Shown: piece after piece, positions 1 through 5,925 of the stretch | Layout of the letters: each line of letters starts with the position of its first letter | Numbering within the stretch: the first letter of the stretch is position 1 | Source of the DNA: Pseudomonadota bacterium | Lineage (GTDB): Bacteria > Pseudomonadota > Gammaproteobacteria > Steroidobacterales > Steroidobacteraceae | DNA: 39,619 nt | Direction: 5' to 3' | Assembly: GCA_023457495.1 (NCBI GenBank) | Contig: JAEWLQ010000042.1 | Location: 1-39,619 of the forward strand | The notes under the pieces: model-generated | What the model saw: only the letters and a program-made list of their open reading frames with translations | Told to the model about the DNA's origin: nothing | The model's database searches: none | Made by a program: the position numbers and the translations under genes

Positions 1-88
1 CCCGCGCTGGGGCGCCGGCGCCGCCCCTCGCCCGCCGCGCTGCCCGAAGCGGGCGCGGCACACGTCTTGCAAATTCGAGCAACAGAAT
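1..88. other. GC-rich intergenic stretch
   Basis: No coding region could be supported here. The stretch has two GC-rich inverted repeats, around 10-28 (GGGGCG/CGCCCC arms) and around 42-54 (GCCCG/CGGGC arms), without a T-run. It is probably the 3' flank of an upstream gene plus the promoter region of the riboswitch transcript. I could not identify a convincing promoter. Confidence 0.4.
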
Positions 89-195
89 GTGCGTCTAGGG
101 TTCCGGTTGAGCGATCAACGCTGGTCCGAGAGACGCAGTCCGTTGGTACGCAGGGATGCGCCGGGGATACACGGCGGGACAAAAGCCCGGGAGAT
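89..195 (+). promoter_or_regulatory. Guanidine-I (ykkC class I) riboswitch
   Basis: The conserved ykkC core is visible: CTAGGGTTCCG at 95-105, GGTCCGAGAG near 123-132, and ACACGGCGGGACAAAAGCCC ending near 188, followed by GGGAGA. P1 pairs GCGTC (91-95) with GACGC (132-136), and the inner hairpin pairs GTTGA (106-110) with TCAAC (115-119). Class I ykkC RNAs bind free guanidinium and switch on genes for its removal or use. It lies 35 bases before the ATG of a three-gene ABC importer, so guanidine is the likely inducer. The expression platform is not clear: no terminator is visible, and control may act on the GGGAG ribosome binding site at 218-222. A reading frame starting at 89 runs through the element and should not be taken as protein. 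Confidence 0.88.
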
Positions 196-229
196 GCCTC
201 ATGACCTAAACAACACGGGAGTGAATCTC

Positions 230-1318
230 ATGGCTCGTATCGCTTCGTCCGTTTTTCGGCGCGGACTCGTCTCGTTCGTGCTCGCCTGCTTCGCAATGAC
301 CGCCGCGCAATCCGCGAGCGCCGCGGAGAAAACAGAGTTCAAGGTTGCCTGGTCCATCTACGTCGGCTGGATGCCCTGGGACTACGCCGGGCAGAGCGGC
401 ATCCTCAAGAAGTGGGCCGACAAGTACGGCATCAAGATCGAGCTCACGCAGATCAACGACTACGTCGAGTCGATCAACCAGTACACCGCGGGCCAATACG
501 ACGCCTGCGTGATGACCAACATGGACGCGCTGACGATTCCGGCCGCGGGCGGCGTCGATTCCACGGCGCTGATCGTCGGCGACTATTCCAACGGCAACGA
601 CGGCATCGTGCTCAAGGGCGCGGGCAAGAAGCTCGCCGACATCAAGGGACAGTCGGTCAACCTCGTCGAACTCTCCGTGTCTCACTACCTGCTCGCGCGT
701 GCGCTCGACACCGTCGGCCTCGCGGAGCGCGACGTCAAGGTCGTGAATACGTCGGACGCCGACATGGTGGGCGCGTTCGCCGCGCCGAGCGTCACGGCGG
801 TGGTGACGTGGAAGCCGCTGCTGTCCGAGATCACCGCGGTGCCGAAGACCACGCTGGTGTTCGATTCGAGCAAGACGCCGGGCGAGATCCTCGATCTCAT
901 GATCGTGAACAGCGAAGTGCTCAAGGCCAATCCGAAACTGGGCAAGGCCCTGGTGGGCGCCTGGTACGAGACGATGGCGCTGATGCAGGGCAAGGATGCG
1001 AAGAGCAGCGCCGCGCTCGAAGCGATGGCCAAGGCTTCGGGCACCGACCTCGCGGGCTTCAAGGGCCAGCTCGCGACCACGCACATGTACTGGACGCCGG
1101 CGAGCGCCGTGGCCGCGACGAGCAGCCCGGACCTCGTCAAGAAGATGGACCTGGTGCGCAAGTTCTCCTTCGACCACGGGCTGCTCGGTGAAGGCGCGAA
1201 GACGGTCGACGTGGTCGGCATCGCGTTTCCGGGCGGCGTCACGCTCGGCGACAAGGCCAACGTGAAGTTGCGCTTCGATCCGACCTTCATGCAGCAAGCC
1301 GCCGACGGCAAGTTGTAA
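230..1318 (+). CDS. ABC transporter substrate-binding protein, urea/guanidine-associated (NrtA/TauA-like)
   Basis: This is the periplasmic solute-binding component of an importer, 362 residues. The start is the ATG at 230, behind CGGGAG, and gives a classical signal peptide (basic MARIASSVFRR, a hydrophobic core, and an ASA cleavage region before AEKTEF). An upstream in-frame start at 89 would translate the riboswitch. The mature part has the NMT1/NrtA-SsuA-TauA type fold sequence (VAWSIYVGWMPWDYA near the N-terminus, then an MTNMDAL segment). It resembles the periplasmic protein family found beside urea carboxylase, now known to act on guanidine in many strains. It is co-transcribed with permease and ATPase genes at 1341 and 2156. 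The ligand is inferred from the guanidine riboswitch upstream. No carboxylase or allophanate hydrolase gene follows. Confidence 0.88.
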   Translation: MARIASSVFRRGLVSFVLACFAMTAAQSASAAEKTEFKVAWSIYVGWMPWDYAGQSGILKKWADKYGIKIELTQINDYVESINQYTAGQYDACVMTNMDALTIPAAGGVDSTALIVGDYSNGNDGIVLKGAGKKLADIKGQSVNLVELSVSHYLLARALDTVGLAERDVKVVNTSDADMVGAFAAPSVTAVVTWKPLLSEITAVPKTTLVFDSSKTPGEILDLMIVNSEVLKANPKLGKALVGAWYETMALMQGKDAKSSAALEAMAKASGTDLAGFKGQLATTHMYWTPASAVAATSSPDLVKKMDLVRKFSFDHGLLGEGAKTVDVVGIAFPGGVTLGDKANVKLRFDPTFMQQAADGKL

Positions 1319-1340
1319 GCACGACGTCGAGGGGGACGTC

Positions 1341-2156
1341 ATGCGTCGACTCATCAATCAGCACCCGGGGCGGGGCGCGCGCTTCGCCCTGGGCGCCTTG
1401 CCCTTCATCGCGCTGCTCGTCGTCTACGTCGTCGCATCGAGCACGCGGCTCGCCGAGAATCCGAACGACAAGCTGCTGCCGGCGCTCGGCACCATTGCCG
1501 ATACGTTCTACGGCTACGCCTTCGAGGAGGACAAGCGCACCGGCCAGATGCTGTTCTGGGTGGACACCTGGGCCAGCCTGCGCCGCATCGGTGTCGCGCT
1601 CTTCATCAGCGCGACGGCGGCGCTGACGTTCGCGCTGGCGATCGGCGTGGTGCCGCGCCTGCGCGCGTTGTTCTCGCCGCTGCTCAACACGATGGCGATG
1701 ATCCCGCCGCTCGCGGTCCTGCCGATCCTGTTCATCGTGCTCGGCCTCGAGGAGACCGCGAAGGTCGCGCTGATCGTGATCGGCATCGCACCCTGCGTGG
1801 CGCGCGACCTCGCGTTGCGCGTCGCCGAGCTGCCGCGGGAGCAACTCGTGAAGGTGCAGACGCTGGGCGCCTCCACCTGGCAGATCGTCTGGCGCGTGGT
1901 GCTGCCGCAGATGTGGCCGCGGCTCATCGACTCCCTGAGATTGTCGATGGGCTCCGCATGGCTGTTCCTCATCGCGGCCGAAGCCATCGCCTCGACCGAG
2001 GGTCTCGGCTATCGCATTTTCCTCGTGCGGCGTTATCTCGCGATGGACGTGATCCTGCCGTACGTCGTCTGGATCACGCTGCTCGCGGTCGCCACCGACG
2101 CGCTGTTGCGCCTGCTGCGCGCGCGGGCCTTCCGCTGGGCGGAGCCGGAGCGCTGA
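1341..2156 (+). CDS. ABC transporter permease (BPD-transport type, SsuC/TauC-like)
   Basis: Inner-membrane permease, 271 residues, starting at ATG 1341 after a GAGGGGG ribosome binding site. Several hydrophobic helices are evident: residues about 13-33 (FALGALPFIALLVVYVVA), about 90-110, 115-140 and near the C-terminus. The BPD permease EAA-type loop is recognisable around residues 165-190 (VKVQTLGASTWQIVWRVVLP), where the ATPase docks. Its stop codon TGA overlaps the ATG of the ATPase gene by one base, so the two are translationally coupled. By context it carries the substrate of the preceding binding protein, most likely guanidine or a related small cation. Family membership is clear; the substrate is an inference. 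Confidence 0.88.
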   Translation: MRRLINQHPGRGARFALGALPFIALLVVYVVASSTRLAENPNDKLLPALGTIADTFYGYAFEEDKRTGQMLFWVDTWASLRRIGVALFISATAALTFALAIGVVPRLRALFSPLLNTMAMIPPLAVLPILFIVLGLEETAKVALIVIGIAPCVARDLALRVAELPREQLVKVQTLGASTWQIVWRVVLPQMWPRLIDSLRLSMGSAWLFLIAAEAIASTEGLGYRIFLVRRYLAMDVILPYVVWITLLAVATDALLRLLRARAFRWAEPER

Positions 2157-2923
2157 TGGCCACCGTTTCCGTTCGCAATGTCTGGAAGGAATACGGCGCG
2201 ACCGTCGTGCTCGAGAACGTGCGCCTCGAGATCGCCGATCACGAGTTCGTGACGATTGTCGGCGCCTCCGGCTGCGGCAAGACGACCTTCCTCAAGATGC
2301 TGCTCGGCATGGAGCAGCCCACGCGCGGGCAGATCCTGATCGACGGCGTGCCGATCCGTCCCGAACCCGATCCAACCCGCGGCGTCGTGTTCCAGCGTTA
2401 TTCGTCGTTCCCGCACCTGACCGTGCTCGAGAACGTCATGCTCGGGCTCGAGCTGCAACAGTCGAAACTGCTGGGCAAGCTGTTCGGCGCCGCGCGTCGC
2501 GCGGCGCGCGAGTCCGCGCTCGCGATGCTGGAGTCGGTGGGCCTCGCGCACGCGCGCGATCGGTATCCGTCCCAGCTTTCCGGTGGCATGCAGCAACGCA
2601 TGTCCATCGCCCAGGCCGTGATCTGCAAACCGAAGATCCTGCTGCTCGACGAGCCCTTCGGCGCGCTCGATCCGGGCGTCACCGCCGACATGCACGAGCT
2701 CATCCTCAAGGTCTGGGCGGAGAACCGCATGACCATCTTCATGGTGTCGCACGACATCAAGGAGAGCTTCGTGCTCGGCACGCGCCTGGTGACCTTCGAC
2801 AAGTTGCGCGACGATCCGCAGGCGCCGGAGGCGTATGGCGCGAGCGTCACCTACGACATGCCGCTCCATCGTCGCGCCGCGGCACTGCCCACCGAGGCGA
2901 ATGCGAGAGCGGTCGGCGCATAG
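2156..2923 (+). CDS. ABC transporter ATP-binding protein (SsuB/TauB/NrtD-like)
   Basis: Cytoplasmic ATPase of the importer, 255 residues. The start is the ATG at 2156, sharing one base with the permease stop. A longer in-frame start at 1913 lies inside the permease gene and is rejected. All motifs are intact: Walker A GASGCGKTT at residues 36-44, Q-loop in GVVFQRYSSFPHLTVLENV, signature LSGGMQQR, Walker B ILLLDEPFGALD, and switch histidine in MVSHDIKE. It is the last gene of the riboswitch operon. The next gene (2975) begins 51 bases later and is unrelated in function, so the transcription unit probably ends here, although I see no terminator. Confidence 0.9.
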   Translation: MATVSVRNVWKEYGATVVLENVRLEIADHEFVTIVGASGCGKTTFLKMLLGMEQPTRGQILIDGVPIRPEPDPTRGVVFQRYSSFPHLTVLENVMLGLELQQSKLLGKLFGAARRAARESALAMLESVGLAHARDRYPSQLSGGMQQRMSIAQAVICKPKILLLDEPFGALDPGVTADMHELILKVWAENRMTIFMVSHDIKESFVLGTRLVTFDKLRDDPQAPEAYGASVTYDMPLHRRAAALPTEANARAVGA

Positions 2924-2974
2924 CATCGTTCACCGCTGGCGGCAGGCCCCCACGAACGGGTAGCCTGTCGGCAA

Positions 2975-4075
2975 ATGAGTCTCGGTCTTTGGGTACTTAT
3001 GGGGGGAGTGCTCGCGGCGGTCGCGGGCGTCGTGTTCTGGATTCGCGCCACGCGCGAAAAGTCAGAACCTCCGGATCCCATCACCTCGACCACGGGATCG
3101 AACCGCACGCTCACGGGCGGGCGGCCCGGCGATTCGGCGAGCTTCAACTGGAGCGAATCGCTGCGGCGGTTCGTGGCGTATGCGCTCGATGACGGGCCGC
3201 GCGAGGCGCTGAGCAAGGCGCCGAACCCGGACCATGCGCCGGTGTTCCAGGGCGTCGCGCAGATTCTCGAGAAGATCGAGGCGCGCCCCGAATACATCCC
3301 GCGTCGTCCTTCGCTGCTGCCGAAGCTGCTGGCCACCGTGAATGATGGCGAGGCGCCCATGCTCGAGATCGCGCGCATCATCGCGCAGGATCCGGCGCTC
3401 ACCGGCAATCTGCTGCGCATCGCGAACAGCCCGGCGTACCGCGTCAACAACCTGCCGGTCGAGAGCATCGATCGCGCGGTGACGCTGGTGGGCGTGCAGG
3501 GCATCCGCTCCATCATCACGACCGCGCTGCTGCAACCCGTGATGACCTCGGGCTCGGGTCCGTTCTCGCGATTCCCCGAGCTGGTCTGGGAACACACCTT
3601 GTATGCGTCGGTGGCCGCCGAATCCCACGCGAAGCAGGTCGAGAAGGCCGAGCCCTTCATCGCGCAGCTCATCGGCCTGCTGTACGGACTTTCGGCCATC
3701 GTCGTATTTCGGATCGTGCGCGACCAGTTCGCCGCGCACCCGCACCTGACCGCGGACCCCGCCAGCATCGCCCGGCTGCTCGAAACCTGGGTGGCGCCCA
3801 CGGCAGGTCGCATCGCCATGAGCTGGGAGCTGCCCCAGCGGGTCCAGTACGCCCTGGAAAGCCAGACCCTGGCGGCCGAGCTGCAGCTCGAAAATTCGCT
3901 GGGCCGGTCGTTGAAATTCGGCCGGGTGGCCGGAGCGCTCATCGTCCTGTGCCGCCTGGGCCGGCTGACCGAGCATGAAGCGCGGGCGATCTGTATTACC
4001 GGGGAAGGCCCGCGGGCCGAGTTGCAGCGCCTCTGGGACCGGCTGGCGCAGGCCTACCTGCGGCCCGGGACGTGA
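2975..4075 (+). CDS. Membrane-anchored HDOD domain protein
   Basis: A 366-residue protein with an N-terminal transmembrane helix (residues 3-24, LGLWVLMGGVLAAVAGVVFW), a charged linker to about residue 105, and an HDOD domain at roughly 108-310. The domain core is readable: RPSLLPKLL, IARIIAQDPALTGNLLRIANSPAYR, and SIDRAVTLVGVQGIRSIITT. HDOD domains are non-catalytic HD relatives that usually act as adaptors in signalling, cell-cycle or motility control. The partner is unknown here. The ribosome binding site is weak (GTCGGCAA before ATG 2975). There is no obvious operon partner. The downstream neighbour is a candidate small RNA with its own terminator. Confidence 0.82.
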   Translation: MSLGLWVLMGGVLAAVAGVVFWIRATREKSEPPDPITSTTGSNRTLTGGRPGDSASFNWSESLRRFVAYALDDGPREALSKAPNPDHAPVFQGVAQILEKIEARPEYIPRRPSLLPKLLATVNDGEAPMLEIARIIAQDPALTGNLLRIANSPAYRVNNLPVESIDRAVTLVGVQGIRSIITTALLQPVMTSGSGPFSRFPELVWEHTLYASVAAESHAKQVEKAEPFIAQLIGLLYGLSAIVVFRIVRDQFAAHPHLTADPASIARLLETWVAPTAGRIAMSWELPQRVQYALESQTLAAELQLENSLGRSLKFGRVAGALIVLCRLGRLTEHEARAICITGEGPRAELQRLWDRLAQAYLRPGT

Positions 4076-4119
4076 TCCACGAAACAAAAGCGTTACAGGG
4101 GTGAGAGAAAATGCGCCCT

Positions 4120-4237
4120 CGTGACACAGAGTATTCGTGGATCCTGGAACCCTACCGGGGTCCGCAGACCGATAGCTGCGGAACAAGACCCCCGTTTCCG
4201 CGCGACCAGAGCCCCGCCTTGGCGGGGCTCTTTTTTT
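4120..4237 (+). ncRNA. Candidate small RNA ending in an intrinsic terminator
   Basis: Between the HDOD gene and the acetyltransferase lies a non-coding stretch that folds well. GGGGTC pairs with GACCCC around an inner CGCAG/CTGCG helix with loop ACCGATAG (about 4157-4194), and a textbook terminator follows at 4208-4237. An open frame runs from 4121 into the acetyltransferase, but it would read through the terminator, so I treat it as accidental. The 5' end is not determined; no strong promoter was found, and read-through from the HDOD gene is possible. No known RNA family was recognised. It could also simply be the 3' UTR of the HDOD gene. Confidence 0.4.
4208..4237 (+). terminator. Intrinsic terminator
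   Basis: AGAGCCCCGCC (4208-4218) pairs perfectly with GGCGGGGCTCT (4221-4231) across a TT loop and is followed by a run of T (4231-4237). It terminates rightward transcription from the HDOD gene or the candidate small RNA. Confidence 0.88.
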
Positions 4238-4266
4238 AGGCGTTACCGGTACTCTCTTTCTCAGAG

Positions 4267-4293
4267 CCATTCGCCATTCGCCATTCGCCATTT
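4267..4293. repeat. Short tandem repeat, CCATTCG x3
   Basis: The heptamer CCATTCG occurs three times head to tail (4267-4287), followed by a partial copy CCATT. The last unit also forms a small inverted repeat TCGCCA/TGGCGA (4284-4297), just before the acetyltransferase start at 4304. Its effect is unknown; a change in copy number would alter spacing in the leader. Confidence 0.7.
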
Positions 4294-4303
4294 GGCGACA
4301 GGT

Positions 4304-4852
4304 ATGTCCCGCACCTCTCCTGAATTCGTATCCTCGCGTTTGTCGTTCCGCCGCCTGGAACTCGACGATGCCGGGTTCCTCATCCGGTTGCTCAACGAAC
4401 CCTCGTTCATCGAGCACATCGGCGATCGCGGTGTCCGAACGGTTGCGGATGCGCACCGCTACCTGCGCGAAGGTGCGTTCGCGATGTACGAGCGTTACGG
4501 GTTCGGATTGTGGCGCGTCGCGCGCAGGTCGGATGACGTGCCGATCGGCATGTGCGGACTGCTCAAACGCGCCGCGCTCGCCGACTTCGACCTCGGCTAC
4601 GCCTATCTACCCGAGCACTGGCGCCAGGGCTACGCCTTCGAAGCCGCGCAGGCGACCCTGCGGGATGCGGCGCGCCGGTTCGGGCTGCGGCGCGTGATCG
4701 GCATCGTTTCGCCCGGCAACATCGCGTCGATCCAGCTCCTCGAGAAACTCGGCATGCGTTTCGAAGGCGTTTTTCCGATGGATTCGCGCGAGCCGGAAGT
4801 CAGGTTGTACGGCTGCGCACTCGGGCCGGATGGGCCGCTCAGCGGCGCGTGA
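4304..4852 (+). CDS. GNAT N-acetyltransferase, RimJ/RimL type
   Basis: A 182-residue acetyltransferase of the Acetyltransf_3 (RimJ/RimL-like) group. The start is ATG 4304; the frame is open further upstream, but that part crosses a terminator. The N-terminal strand SSRLSFRRLELDDAGFLIRLL and the acetyl-CoA region (YAYLPEHWRQGYAFEAAQATL, followed by IVSPGNIASIQLLEKLGMRFEG) are typical. The substrate could be a protein N-terminus, an amino group on a small molecule or an antibiotic, and cannot be told from sequence. Its 3' end overlaps the convergent lipoprotein gene by 14 bases. Confidence 0.85.
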   Translation: MSRTSPEFVSSRLSFRRLELDDAGFLIRLLNEPSFIEHIGDRGVRTVADAHRYLREGAFAMYERYGFGLWRVARRSDDVPIGMCGLLKRAALADFDLGYAYLPEHWRQGYAFEAAQATLRDAARRFGLRRVIGIVSPGNIASIQLLEKLGMRFEGVFPMDSREPEVRLYGCALGPDGPLSGA

Positions 4853-5498
4853 CCTTGTCTCCGACGACCGTGCCGATCTTGCCGCCGTTGTCGACGCGCA
4901 GCTCCACGGGCTGATCGAACCGCAACTCGCCTTCGACCACGCAGGTTCCGCAGACGTGGACCTTGATCGGTTCCTTGCGCCCCCAGTCCCAGCCCGAGTC
5001 GTTGGGCTTCTGCACGTGAATGCCGCCGCGCACGCGCGCGCCGTCGCTGAGCTCGATGTCACCGTTGCGCGTGACGAGCTTGCCCGCTACTTCCGCGCCT
5101 TCGAGCTCGATGTCGCCGGAGACCGTCGAGACGTCGCCGCCCACGCGCGAGCGCGCCCGCAGATTCACCTCGCCGTTGACCGTCGTGGCCGATTCGCCAA
5201 TGGACGAGCCTGCGCCCAGGTCCACGGATCCATTGACCGTGTTCGCGGAGCCGAGTCGCGCCTCTTCTTCGAGCTCGATGTCGCCGTTGACCGCCCTTGC
5301 CTTGTCCGCGGTGGCGCCGCGGCGCACGCGAATTCCGCCGTTGACGGTGCTGAGGGAGCCGTAGGACTTGCCGGCTTCGGCCTCGATCGATCCATTCACG
5401 GAGCTGATGTCGCGGCCATCTTCGCTGCGCGCGTCCGAGCACGCGGAAAGGATGGCGACGGTGAGGCAGACAAGCAGGGCGCGTAGAGGGCTGTTCAT
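4839..5498 (-). CDS. Lipoprotein with VNG beta-helix-like repeats
   Basis: A 219-residue lipoprotein. The start is the ATG at 5498, behind AAGGAG; an upstream in-frame start at 5564 lacks a signal. The signal peptide ends in the lipobox LSAC. The mature part is built from about seven units spaced 20-22 residues apart, each with a V-N-G-x-I/V core (SSVNGSI, STVNGGI, RAVNGDI, NTVNGSV, TTVNGEV, STVSGDI, VTRNGDI), suggesting a right-handed beta-helix or DUF4097/bactofilin-like fold. The C-terminal part contains a CGTC motif. The anchoring site is periplasmic, at the inner or outer membrane. Function is unknown. The gene converges with, and slightly overlaps, the acetyltransferase gene. Confidence 0.8.
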   Translation of the reverse strand: MNSPLRALLVCLTVAILSACSDARSEDGRDISSVNGSIEAEAGKSYGSLSTVNGGIRVRRGATADKARAVNGDIELEEEARLGSANTVNGSVDLGAGSSIGESATTVNGEVNLRARSRVGGDVSTVSGDIELEGAEVAGKLVTRNGDIELSDGARVRGGIHVQKPNDSGWDWGRKEPIKVHVCGTCVVEGELRFDQPVELRVDNGGKIGTVVGDKVTRR

Positions 5499-5572
5499 GA
5501 GGGGCTCCTTTGCGTTCTTGGACGAGCCGCGCGCTGAACGGGTTGCAACGTCAGCCATTGCCAAAAAAAAGG

Positions 5573-5605
5573 CCGCAAAAAGAAGCCCCGCACGTGGCGG
5601 GGCTC
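5573..5605 (-). terminator. Intrinsic terminator (leftward)
   Basis: On the minus strand, AGCCCCGC pairs with GCGGGGCT (arms near 5597-5604 and 5584-5591) and is followed by CTTTTT, with a second run of eight T at 5563-5570. No minus-strand protein gene lies directly to its right, so it should end a non-coding transcript. Confidence 0.75.
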
Positions 5606-5782
5606 ATGGTCGCTTGCTTGCTTGTTTTGTGGAGGAGTGTTGTCGCTCTTCTTGTTCTTGTCCGAGTGCGGTCTTTGTTCAGCCGCTTGCGCAAGAAGGA
5701 GCAAGTGCTGTGCCAGACGATTCTTACGCGCCGGGAGGTCAGTAATGGACCGGCCGGGGGCCCAATCCGGCAAATTGCGAGT
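5576..5782 (-). ncRNA. Candidate leftward small RNA with AAN repeats
   Basis: A minus-strand stretch of about 200 bases lies between a possible promoter (5789-5816) and an intrinsic terminator (5573-5605). Short frames exist but look random. The predicted RNA contains AAGAACAAGAAG (complement of 5648-5659) and further ACAAAACAAG segments, which fit the AANAANAA pattern bound by Hfq with Crc in Pseudomonas CrcZ-type RNAs. Family membership cannot be shown from sequence alone. It might instead be a long leader of the lipoprotein gene at 5498, but the terminator in between argues against that. Confidence 0.35.
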
Positions 5783-5925
5783 TTGCGCAATATGTCACGT
5801 CGGAAAACTCTGGCAAGCTGTCAAAATCCTCGACACAGTAACGGCCGGTCCGCGCGACATAAGTGTGGCGCGCCACCGGGTTCGGCTTTTCTTTCAACTG
5901 CTTACTCGCGAGCCGACGGTTGTAA
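5783..5925. other. Leader region before the lytic transglycosylase
   Basis: No gene is supported here. It holds the possible leftward promoter (5789-5816) and a perfect 12-base palindrome GTGGCGCGCCAC at 5865-5876, about 50 bases before the start at 5926, which could be a protein binding site. No clear rightward promoter was found. Confidence 0.4.
5789..5816 (-). promoter_or_regulatory. Possible sigma70 promoter for the leftward small RNA
   Basis: On the minus strand, TTGCCA (5811-5816) and CATATT (5789-5794) are separated by 16 bases. The -35 is a 5/6 match and the -10 a 4/6 match. The predicted start is near 5782. Confidence 0.3.

Noticed and set aside
206..1357. Minus-strand frame opposite the transporter binding protein
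   Set aside because: Composition typical of a GC-rich shadow; the plus strand carries a complete signal peptide and domain.
3062..4456. Minus-strand frame of 464 codons opposite the HDOD and acetyltransferase genes
   Set aside because: It crosses the HDOD gene, the candidate small RNA and its terminator, and has no domain. It is a shadow.
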